Below are positions 23,887 to 34,598 of a DNA stretch of 64,000 nt, one piece after another. A program made the translations under genes and the position numbers. How positions within the stretch are numbered: the first letter of the stretch is position 1; each line of letters opens with the position of its first letter. Under the pieces are notes generated by a model. It saw nothing but the letters and a program-made list of their open reading frames with translations. It did not search any database and was not told the DNA's origin. Origin of the DNA: Auanema rhodensis (lineage: Eukaryota > Nematoda > Chromadorea > Rhabditida > Rhabditidae); assembly GCA_964057225.1 (NCBI GenBank), contig OZ059898.1, positions 6,262,001-6,326,000 of the forward strand. The letters run 5' to 3'.

Positions 23887-23910
23887 TCATACATACATAC
23901 ATACATACAT
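23887..23910. repeat. (ACAT)n microsatellite
   Basis: About six tandem ACAT units. Confidence 0.85.
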
Positions 23911-24879
23911 GAATGCATAAGCTATACAAACGTAATGTTTTAAACTGAATTGAATGTGTCTGTTGTTGAATGTGCGGTAACGCTAACGATATCCGGATAA
24001 GATGCTAACCGGCTCTGTTTGAGAATCTGATGACATTTTCTCTGGCAAATTGTTGAATGTCCACCTGTCTGAGATTGACGTCAATGTCTAGGTATTGTCG
24101 ATTGAAACGAAGGATTTCCTTATTTTCTTTTTAAAAAGAAAAAAAAAAGAAAACGTAAATATTCATGAAATAGAAGTTATTACAAATTGTTTATTTACTT
24201 ATGGTTTCTGTTTAGAAAAAAATGTTTGTATCAATCAAAACATAATTATCTCAAATCGACAAGATAAAAGTCAAGTGAATATGATTATAATGATGATGAT
24301 GAGGTCCTTTCAAAGAGTGATATACATATACTATTATATAGTATACATACATATATCGGCATTCTTTTAAGTTGTCTTGTTCTTTTACTTTTCTTTTTTC
24401 TAGCCATTTTATATGGATTTTTGACCCTAAACTATGGATATCCCATGACCTATGACGACTGAGTATGCCTGTAAATATACCATGAAGATATTTCTATATG
24501 GCACTTACTCCATATATGTACGTTGTCAATGAAGATTTTGAAAAAAAATTAAAAAGGGAATTGTATTGTAAAGTAATAATCTAGAAATTCATATTTTCAT
24601 CAAAATTAATTATAAATTATTTTATTTTAATTGATAGAATAGAAAGAAACATGAGCTGTAATTATGTTTTAATAAAAATATTTTTGTAATTGTTTATGTA
24701 CAAAGATTTAAATATTTATAAAAATCTTAATCTGATAGTATTTTTTTAAATTTAATTATATTTATTATATGTTTTTTATACTTTTTCATATTTAGTTTAC
24801 TCACAAATCAAATTTTGAAATGGTGATTGGAATGCTGGTGAGAGTAAGGCATTCAGCTGTCTGACACAATCTGTTTCAG

Positions 24880-25164
24880 TTGTTATATCATTCAACAACT
24901 GAAAACCATAGAAAGGCATCATTTAGACAAAATTGGGAAACGATGAGAAAATATAAAACGTATAGAGAAAGAATGAGAGAGAAAGAAAGACAGAGTAGTA
25001 AGTTAGAAGAGAAAATGAAAGAGGCAGATGAAAAAAGAGAGAGAGGAAAAATAGAATGGGATATAGACATAGAATTAGAGAAAGAAAGACATGTACAGTA
25101 TATTGAAAAACGAGGTTCTGGGGTAGAGGTTGAAGTGAAGTGCAGATGTTCAGCTGTCTGTGAG
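24880..25164 (+). other. Exon-like open stretch of unknown status
   Basis: Bases after ctgtttcag and before GAG|GTAAAA form a 285-base, 95-codon open frame, rich in Lys, Glu and Arg (MRKYKTYRERMREKERQ; KLEEKMKEADEKRER). The good acceptor, multiple-of-three length and coiled-coil-like content suggest an exon, but no partner exon was found and purine-rich DNA alone can give such a frame. The minus strand is also open here. Confidence 0.2.
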
Positions 25165-26818
25165 GTAAAACGAACAATCATCTTCATCGCGGTCATTCAC
25201 TCTCCTCATTTTTCTTAAATTTTCAATTCAAATAGTCATCTATCTGTCTCTAGATCCAGGTGATACTGTGAATAATCCCACAGACAAGTATGTGATTTGT
25301 CGATTAATAGCCAATAATCATATTTAGTCAGTTAGACAGCTGAATTACTAACCAAAAAATGCTAATCAGTCACCCGCTGTTTAGATGACAACCGATTTTC
25401 AACATACCATTTAGGCTTTTAAACAACATAGTTAGAAATGTACTTAGATATTTCATGTATGAGATTTCTAAAATTTTAATTTTTCAAGGGAAAGATTAAC
25501 TATTCAAAAAACAAATTGTTTCTCTACTTTTCTTCGTTGTATTCTAAAGATTTTATAACATTTCGTTACTTTCTTTAAGATAATATCTAAAGAAAAAGTA
25601 AAAAGATCACATGTTTCTATTGAAATTCAGAAAAAGAAATATCAGTGCTATGTTAGTTGTTAGCAATGAAGAAACATTCGGATCCCTTTTCTCTTGAATA
25701 AAATTTATTATATGTATGTACTACATGAGTTGAAGACTCTTATTCTCTCTCTCCAAGTGGATATTCAATAGACAGAAGCTGTAACTAAAGGTGAAAAGAG
25801 CAATCAGATAAGACAAGGAAAAGCTTTCATTTATTCCAAATGATTCAGACTTCAAGCCATCTTTCACTTTAATCAAGAATTTTTGATCTCATATACATCC
25901 CCAACCACACATTTTCACTTTTTGAATAGTTCTATGGTTCAGTACCTACCAAAGTTCAAACTAGAGTATTAACCAATGATGTTCTAACAAACTATTGAAT
26001 GAACTTACAAGTATGAATTGAATTGAACTCTTCTCAAATCTTTATTCATATTTTATTTCTTTTCTCCTTGCTTTATTCGATTTCTTAAAACAGTTTTAAG
26101 GAATTGTTTACATTGATATTGATGAAGTTAAGTTTAGAAGCTGATAACGTTAGGTTGAGAGATTGAAAGGATTTTCAGTGAAGATTATTTAAGCTGAAGG
26201 AAGCATCAGCCATCAAAAGCGGAAAATTGTGTAAGACGTGAGAAGAGTTGGCCATTTATTATCAGTGTTCTGAGTCTGATGTCGTCAATTTATTTTAGAA
26301 ACTTTAAGTTGCGATTGTTTTATGTGATAACGTGATAAGATATGTGAATATCGTTTTTCAGTTGTTAATCCATCTAAAATATCTTCATTTCATGTATCTA
26401 TTCAGAATCTTTTGCTTATTTTGATCGAAAGATGTTAGTTTATATAATTCTTTAATATTATTTGTTGAAGAATTTAATTTTGAATTGTTATTTTGCTTTT
26501 CATGTTACTTTCAATGCACATACTTTCAGTTAGTCTTTAGGAATCTTTTTTGTATTTTTATGTTAAACCAGCTGCTTTCATGAAACTTCACTTTTCTTTT
26601 TTTCTTCATTTTCTTTCCAGCTTTACAGTAATTCGTTAATTTTAATGGGAAAATTACAAGATCTTTAAAGTACTGCTTCTCCGTCTGCTTCTCATTAGCA
26701 TTACTAAAAAATTCGTTATTTACAGTATTATACATTAGGAAACACATGCGTTTTTGAAAGACACATGGTTAAAATTGTATTCAATCAACTGACTTTATAT
26801 ATAACTTTGTTATATATT

Positions 26819-26862
26819 AAATATATATATATATATATATATATACTATATATATATATTAT
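26819..26862. repeat. (TA)n microsatellite, interrupted
   Basis: Two TA runs separated by a CTA interruption, then an AT-rich tail. Confidence 0.8.
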
Positions 26863-27947
26863 ATTATATTTTAAAATATTTAATCATTCAATTTTGAAGC
26901 AGTAAAAAGTAATGAATAAACATTCATCTGTATATACTAAAATCATTTAAACACAAATTTGTCCAGCTGTTCACAAGAAGTTTCGAATTTTTCTGAAAAT
27001 CTTTTTTTTTCTTTTAACAATTCCTTTAAAAAATTCTTCAAAAAACATTAAAAAATCAAATCAATGAATTTTGCGCAGAGATCAGTTATCATCATTATCC
27101 TTCCCACGGGAATTTCGAGTTGAAAATTCTTCAAGATTTCATATTAAAAAGTTAAAGTGATTGCTCATTGTTCTCAAATATATATTTTTCTACATTAAAT
27201 TTTATATTTCTACATTGTTTTTTTCCGATTATTAGAAAGAATTGATACATATGATATTCATAACATTATTTATGAATCATATATTTTTAAATAAATGGAT
27301 TAATTGTGTCATCATCATATACATTTATTTTCAAATTTTTTTTTCCAACTTGTCTATAATAAGAAATTAATTTACTATTTTACACATGAATAAGTTTATT
27401 CTTATTGTTTCTTTCTATTCATATGACATATTGAACTTGCCCACATACAAAACTATGTTCATACATAAAACTCTTATGTTCATCTACTCTCTATACTTCA
27501 ATTTATTAATTTCCATTAGTTTGATGTTATTTTTAACTTTAAATCAATTTTTCTTTTTAGCTCTTTATTTGTACTTATTATATATACAAAACTATTTCTT
27601 CTTATTATATTCTCTAATACTAAAACAACCTTTCAAAAAAAAAAAACAATGTACCATATGTTCGATTGATCTTTGCCCAATACTGGAGAGATTTCTTGAT
27701 CGCAAAATTTAATTTCAACTCTCCGAACATTTTTTTTTAATGAAATGTTGAATCACTAATATAATATTTTTTAAATTTATATGGAATAATGCTCGATTAG
27801 TATTTTCATGCTCATTTACTGCTTCTAAGCTTCAGCGTTCATTGATTTTGCTACAATGATTTGATGCATTACAATTATATAATTTTATTTTATTTTTATT
27901 ATTTTAAACTATAAAATTGTAAAATAAAAATAAAAACAAAAATAATT

Positions 27948-27966
27948 TATATATATATATATATAA
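27948..27966. repeat. (TA)n microsatellite
   Basis: Short alternating TA run in AT-rich sequence upstream of the lectin gene. Confidence 0.75.
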
Positions 27967-28300
27967 TTAACAAATAAGAGATATAAGTGGTCAGCAAAAC
28001 TTTGGCTATTGTCCGACAGAAGATAGATCGCCCATCGTTACTTCGGCTCTCATTTCACCATTTATCTTTGTTTTTCAAGCTAGCTGAGCTTTTGTTTAGT
28101 TTTACTAGATAAATTTTATACAAAAAAAGAAGAAATCCATTAATTTAATCTTACAACGACTGATTCTTGAACAAATTCTCTTATTTTTTTTCTTTTCTTT
28201 ATCGTTTTTTTATAAAAATTTCAACAACTTACGCCGAAAAATGTTTCCAAATGTTTGAGATCTTGATGAACAAAAAAATGCTTTTTTCCATATATTCTAT

Positions 28301-28308
28301 ATTTTCAG
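28301..28308 (+). other. Probable trans-splice acceptor of the lectin gene
   Basis: The sequence attttcag ends six bases before the lectin ATG at 28315, preceded by T-rich sequence. Confidence 0.6.
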
Positions 28309-28314
28309 ATAAAT

Positions 28315-29802
28315 ATGTTCAAGATTTGTTTTGTTTTTTTACTTTTTGTACATTCAACTGTTTTGGAAACACCGTGTTCAACATATGGATTCAATTGGGC
28401 TGCCGAAATAAGATGTTTAAGATCTTTACTAAGCCAATGTACAGGACCTAGTCCTCATAGAGGTAAAATATATTTTTTTTTAATATTAAAAGATAAAACT
28501 TGAATTGAATATACATCCTTACATAGTAGATTTATTTGAAAAAAAAATACAAAATTTCAGATATTATTATATATTGTTTCAGTTTGATTCAGAAACTTGA
28601 TAACAAACAATAAAAATATCTTTTTTAATAGAAAATAAATAGAAAATAATAAAATTTATTTATTTTTCTTAAATATATATTATGAATATTAACAAAACAA
28701 ACATTTTAAATAAGTTTCTTACAAAATTAGGAATACTTTGCTACATTTTAGGAGCACGGACAACTGATAATCATCATTCCTCATCCCGTATTGCTGATGC
28801 TCGATATCGTTCTTTTCAGCAAGGATATGCTATGAATCAGGGACATTGTACGAATATTATTTAATATATTTATATTTAAAATGAAAATGTTTTATTCATA
28901 TATATGTTTATAGCATATATAGCTGCTACAACAACTACTAAAATGGAAGATCTTATACCAAATATCACTGAAATAGTAGATAAGAGAGTTGCACAACTTA
29001 GGCTGCAGATTGATGCTGAAGTTAACAGAAAATTGAATGAACTTACCGTTAGTCTGATATTATATTCATTTTATATCTAAATCTATAATTTAGTTAAGAT
29101 TAGAAGGTGATGTAAGAAATAAAATTGAAAAAGATAGCCAATATAATACTAGGCATATCGAACAAGAAATTAGGAAATTGAAGGTAAATTCAATTTACTT
29201 TCTATTTAGTGGATTTCAATTTTTTTAATTTTAAATTTTCAAAAACCCCTTTAATTATTAGTGGCAATTCCTGTTTGTAGAGGCGAGTTGATCTGTTATC
29301 AGCACGTGTCCATAAGTATGGAGAGAACGAATACATTTATGTTTCTGTGAGTTGAATATTATGATTTGACAAATAAATTAAAAATATTTCAGAACCGTGA
29401 ATCTTGGTATCATGCTCAAGATGTCTGTGTTCAATGGGGTGGTAACCTAGCTGCAGTTGAAACTGATGATGAGAATTCAATAATTTCAGGTTGAAGTTTA
29501 AACAAAATTATTTTTCTTTTACTAATATTATTGAAGAAATAATACAAGACGAAGGTGCTTGGATAGGATTGAACGATGTACAGCGGGAAAATATTTTCCT
29601 ATATCCAGGAAACTTCAATTACACCTATCGAAACTGGCAGCTAGGTTAAAGCGTCAACTAAGGATCATATTGCAAGTATTTATATGTTCTAGGCCAACCA
29701 GACAATGGAAATCATAACGAAAACTGTATAGAAATGGCTAGATCCGGACTATGGAGTGACGAACTTTGCCTGCTCCGACGACCATTTATATGCAAACGTT
29801 AA
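28315..29802 (+). CDS. Secreted coiled-coil C-type lectin domain protein
   Basis: Eight exons: 28315-28462, 28752-28847, 28914-29047, 29094-29183, 29281-29346, 29393-29489, 29537-29644, 29693-29802; 282 residues plus stop, phases consistent. A signal peptide (MFKICFVFLLFVHSTVLE) leads into a short Cys-containing segment, then a helical stretch at residues about 95-170 (IVDKRVAQLRLQIDAEVNRK; IEQEIRKLKRRVDLLSARV) that looks like a trimerising coiled coil. Residues 179-282 form one C-type lectin-like domain: SWYHAQDVCVQWGGNLAAVE, GAWIGLNDVQ, GQPDNGNHNENC, GLWSDELCLL and RPFICKR. The cysteine spacing of the fold is kept. QPD at the sugar site is the galactose-type motif, but the usual WND reads WSD, so calcium and sugar binding may be weakened. 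Secreted nematode CTLD proteins act in immunity and at surfaces; the ligand here is unknown. The next gene starts 420 bases downstream on the same strand. Confidence 0.9.
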
Positions 29803-30222
29803 ATAATATTGAACTGATATAAATTTGTCACAACTACTTATAAGAACGAATCTTTGAATTCCTCATATACTATTCAATGTATTTTCTAAATTTCAAAAAT
29901 TTTCCTATATATATGAACTGAGCTTTGAACGATAATACATAACGATAAAGCTGTTCATAAACCCTTGACAAATATTAAAGGTCTAATCGTACTCGTTTCG
30001 GGACGCTATTTGTTGTACAACGTAAGTTGGACACAGAATAGACACGTAAACTACCATGAGGATACCATATTTTTTGTTTATTTTCTTTACATTTAAATGT
30101 AAATTATATTTTTTTTTTGAAATAAATTGCTTTTTGATCATGTTATTATTTGTGATTGGTTGTTACGCATGAAATTATATTATAATGTTGTAAAATAGCA
30201 TTTATAATTTTTCAGGGCCAAA
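29803..30222 (+). other. Spacer between lectin and TMED2 genes
   Basis: Holds the lectin 3' UTR, an AATAAA near 30120, and an acceptor tttttcag ending at 30215, seven bases before the TMED2 start. The length and the acceptor allow either an operon or two separate promoters. Confidence 0.55.
30211..30215 (+). other. Probable trans-splice acceptor of the TMED2 gene
   Basis: T-rich sequence ending ttcag, seven bases before the start codon. Confidence 0.55.
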
Positions 30223-31071
30223 ATGCTGAATTGGCTGGTTCTCTTAGCGTTGGTTAGCTCTTCCTCTGCCTATTTCATTCATATTGATGCTAACGAGGTT
30301 TAAATATATTCCCTAATTTTTTAAAAATGTTTTTATTTAGGAACAATGCTTTTTTGATAGAGTACTTACCGGAACCACAATGGGCTTGATGTTCGAAGTA
30401 GCCGAAGGAGGATTCCTCGATATTGACGTTAAGGTATGTAAAGAAATCTTTTTTTTTCTTATATATTTATTCTTTAAGATTGTTGGCCCAGATAATAAGG
30501 AAATCTATAAGGGTGAACGTGAAACTTCTGGAAAATACACATTCGCAGCTTATATGGATGGTCTCTACACTTACTGTTTCGGTAATAAGATGAGCACCAT
30601 GACTCCAAAGGTAGTGGGAATCATTCATTACTGAGATAAACTTCCTATTGTAGGCTGTAATGTTCACAGTTGATATTGTTGAACCACATGCTGCTGCAGT
30701 ACCTGGTGCTGCTCCAAACCAAGATGCTGGTAAATCTATAAACTGTTTTTGTGCATTGTAAAGCATATTGCATTTAGCTGATAGCCAAAAGCTAGAAGAA
30801 ATGGTACGTGAATTGTCAACAGCTCTCATGTCAGTAAAACATGAGCAAGAATACATGGAAGTCAGAGAGAGAGTTCACAGAACTAGTGAGTTACTTTCAA
30901 AATTTTTTTGCATGTTAGTACATTTAATTATGAATATTTTTTTCAGTCAACGAAAATACTAACAGTCGCGTTGTTTTATGGGCTATTTTCGAAGCTATTG
31001 TTTTGGTTTCGATGACATTGGGTCAAGTATGGTATTTGAAGCGCTTCTTCGAAGTTAGAACAGTAGTTTAA
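30223..31071 (+). CDS. sel-9: TMED2/p24 cargo receptor (SEL-9 type)
   Basis: Six exons: 30223-30297, 30341-30433, 30479-30610, 30654-30729, 30778-30885, 30947-31071; 202 residues plus stop, close to the 201 of human TMED2. Signal peptide [16 protein letters not shown] is followed by the GOLD domain: [64 protein letters not shown] and NKMSTMTPK. The two cysteines that form the GOLD disulfide are present. Then come the coiled coil ([20 protein letters not shown]), the near-invariant [14 protein letters not shown], one membrane segment ([20 protein letters not shown]) and the tail [10 protein letters not shown] with the FF signal used for COPI/COPII binding. p24beta proteins form hetero-oligomers that move GPI-anchored and other cargo between ER and Golgi; in C. 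elegans SEL-9 also affects quality control of LIN-12 and GLP-1. The Ala/Pro linker before the coiled coil is slightly longer than in vertebrates. Confidence 0.95.
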
Positions 31072-31610
31072 AAGACGGGCTCTAGGTAAAATTTAACATA
31101 TTGAAAACTTTTTTGTTGTCAATTAAGTATATCTATTTATCTATGCGCCTCTCTTTCTGTATTTCTGCTCCCCTTTATATTGTTCGAAACTTATCGAATT
31201 TAGTGTCTATGAATACCACAACTGCTTTCTACTTGATAGTCTCTATTTATAGATTTTGTTAAGTTATTTCCCGGGTTGGGGTTGCAAAGTTCTGTAGTAT
31301 ACATTTACCTTTTTGTCTCCTCATCGGCTTTGGATGAAGTTCGTAATTTATTTTTTTTGTTATGCGTGTTTCGTATTTAATGGAACATTGTCTGTGATGT
31401 CCGGTAATGGAATTAAATTTTTGTTTATAACATTTGAGTCCCTTTGGATTTAAAAAAATCGTAATTTCATGGAATATGTCTGGTAGAAGATATAATCGGA
31501 GGTTGCGTAAGGGAGAAGATTATTGTGGTGCATGGAAGAGCCAATGCTACAACTTGAGCTAGGTCAAGGTTTGGGTAAGTCGGCTCGAGTGAATTTTTGT
31601 TACGAGATGA

Positions 31611-31616
31611 AATAAA
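31611..31616 (+). promoter_or_regulatory. Candidate poly(A) signal of the TMED2 gene
   Basis: AATAAA in the first plausible position after a GC-richer 3' UTR-like stretch downstream of the TMED2 stop. Confidence 0.4.
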
Positions 31617-34507
31617 AGTTTAGATCAATATGTCATTTAGATTAATATATATTTCTTGATTGAAAATGATCTCATAATGTTCGACTCATTGGTCAGCAGG
31701 TCATAAGGAGATTGAAAAAGAAAAATATTTACAATCAAATGTTTTCTGAATTCTAGTATTTACAATTTGAAATATCTTCTGTTTAATGACGCTTGAACTT
31801 TTCCTTTTTGAGATTTTTGTATTTGTTTACCATTTCCTGTAGAATATGATGCGTTATGTGCTTATATTCTAACTAATTTTCTGAATACAAATATTTCTTA
31901 AAAATCTATGTTCATGGTCGTTTTAAGATACTACAATCTTTCCAACATGAGTTCAATTTCGCCAAATGTATTACCAAAATGGTGGAAAGGTTCGTTGCCC
32001 GTAACGATTCCATTAGTTCTTTTTTTAAAATAAAACATCTTAATGAAATGTAGTGTATTGATTTGAGGAGATATTTTAAATATCTTGAACTCTAAGAGAA
32101 AGCTGAATCATACATTCCTCTTATCTGGGAAGTAAGTTTTCTTTCTTAAACATTTAATATTTCCTTCTGAAGTATTATCTAATACCAGAATATGGAACGT
32201 CCCACATCAAGCATTATTTCGGAACTCGGCTGCGATCGTCTCACAATTTAGATTCTTGCTGGAAAAAAAAGCGGATGATGTTGTTTAGAGATCTTTTGAA
32301 GTTTTTTTTTCTAAACATGGAAATGAAATGATTCATGTCCTATGAAGCCTTTGTGAAGTCAATGTGACGATGTTCAAATGATCATAAATGGTGATATCGG
32401 ACTGTTGAGTTCGAGAAATAGCGAAAATGGGCTAAAAAGACCTTCACCTATAGGCATCGTCTATATTCATGATGATCGTTCCCTTCCACTTTTTTTCGCC
32501 GAAGCCGATTCATTAACTGTCGTGGCACGTTGTAGTACCTGGAAAACGTCGTCACTTTTTTCAGAATGTTATTCATTCAGTTATTCAGATTTACGACACG
32601 TTTTTTGAGGAGATCTTCTTGTACTTATTCATGTAATTGTGATATATCATATGATGTTTTAGTTATTCAACTTCAACTTCAATGAAATGAATGATTTTTA
32701 TTATATTCATTAAATGGTCAAAGTATTTTTTATTTATATAATCGTGGGATAAGTTATTGAAATCGTAGTTCATAGAAAGACATGATAGTAATACAATCTT
32801 CTTTAATACTATATTCATAGTTGATGAAATGGAAACAAAATACGTCAATGTTCTCAATTCTTTAGATTTATTTCATGTGAAACTGATTGTTAAAGACAAG
32901 ATTTAAGCATGTGCCAAACGATAACCGTCTGGATGGTTACATCTTATATGACAACGACAGCGATAGTAACAGCAGTACTGTCCGTCCTTGACATAGCTTC
33001 GTTTCGGTCATCGTCACAATGTTCGTGAGACTTTACCTACGAAAACAATTCAAACATTACATCAATTTGATGACCAATTCGTTTTATTATATGATATAGT
33101 AAAGCCAGCAAGAAAAATAATTAAAGTAATAGAAGATAGTAACTAATACAATCTTGATTGTTAAATTACAGTTGCATATCAAGTTATTTTTGAGTCATGC
33201 ACATAGTATAATATCACATTTGTTTTTTCAAAATTTTTGAAATAAAGTATTTGAAAACATGAAGTATAAGATTTTTGATTTAAATTTGTTTTATCTTCAG
33301 AAATAATAATATAATTCAAATATAATTATAAACACTTACATTGAACATTGACAGTGATTCATCTTAAAATCATAAAAAAAGGTATTTTCATGTTTAATTG
33401 TGACAGAAACACAAAAATAGATTTTTACTTACAAAAAATTTTGTTCCTTGAATCAAAAAAATCGTAAAAAACTAGTGATTTTGAATTACTTGAGTGTTAA
33501 CGAGGTGTGTACTATGTTTTACACTTGAATAGATATAGTAAGATTGTAATCAGAACATCAGATTTATTAATATTACTAATGTGATTTAAGGATATAATCA
33601 AATTATATATACATATATGGTATATGAGAAAGTTATTCTTAATAAATATAAAATTTATAATCAAGTTTTATATGATTTTATTGATTTTCATTTATGAATT
33701 TTGTTAATTATAATATTTAAAATATATTTGTTGATTAACATTTCCTAAAAAATAATTTTATTTGTAAATATAAACATAGTGTTTAGAATATTTTCTTATT
33801 GTAAAAAAAACCAATAAAAACATTTTTGAAGGTCGATGCTTCAGAAATATTTTTTCAAAATCGTTTTGTTGCTCTGTAATACATTTGTGGGCAAAATGAA
33901 GAGGAAAAAATTAGGATCTAGAAACAGAAATAAAACTTGATGTTGAATATATTTGTAAATGAAAACAAAATGTATTATTAAAGATTTTCTGAGGAAATTC
34001 AAATATTATTTAAGAAATATAAAAGCTTTTCAATCTAAAGGTAAAGAAGAGTACAGAAAATGTTCAAACTAATTATGTCATGTCTATTAGATTTCTAATC
34101 AAATAATATTTTTATGTGTCAGATAATCAGAATAGATTAAAATCTTCTTTTCTCACACTCATCTTACTGTCTTGTCTTGGAGCTATGATTTGATTGGTCA
34201 TGATGTCATGATGTCGGCTTGTCGCTTCTCACATACAGGTAGATCGTCATCCTCCTCTTAAAGATTGTAATCATAGATGGAGCGGAGTTGGATAAAGCAG
34301 AGCTATATGAGTTATATACGCTCAATGAGCTTATCGATCAATCAAAATCTAAAAGTAATTCGAATCTTGTTTGCCTTGACACGAACTGATTCAAACAGTA
34401 ATGTCGTTACATGCACACTTTCTTATTCATTAATGAGTTTTCTAGAGTTTTGGTACTAGATAGTTGAAGCCATTGCTCATTCCATAACAATCTTTATACT
34501 AATATTC

Positions 34508-34564
34508 TACTATTATTATTATTATTATAAACTATATTTATTATTATCTATCTAATAAATTATA

Positions 34565-34595
<31 letters not shown>

Positions 34596-34598
34596 ATT
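34508..34598. repeat. (ATT)n microsatellite cluster
   Basis: Two runs of ATT/TTA triplets separated by a short AT-rich bridge. Confidence 0.8.

Larger units (their letters stand above)
17338..28314. other. 11-kb gene-poor region
   Basis: Between the head of the minus-strand zinc-binding gene and the lectin gene I see no convincing multi-exon gene. It is AT-rich, with dinucleotide and tetranucleotide repeats and a few GC-richer islands (about 17500-17600, 18185-18315, 19390-19600, 20004-20180, 20820-20927). The longest candidate exon is 24880-25164. Bases 17338-17348 look like the 5' UTR start of the zinc-binding gene after an acceptor-like ttgcag on the minus strand. The rest may be regulatory sequence, non-coding RNA or relics. 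Confidence 0.5.

Noticed and set aside
24888-25196. 102-codon minus-strand frame (Ser/Phe/Leu-rich)
   Set aside because: Complement of a purine-rich tract; no splice or start support.
30467-30856. 129-codon minus-strand frame over TMED2
   Set aside because: Shadow of the TMED2 exons; the plus-strand protein is a clear full-length family member.
31476-31500. Resemblance to microRNA miR-50 (TATGTCTGGTA)
   Set aside because: Only 11 bases match, the seed start differs, and no opposing arm for a hairpin is present.
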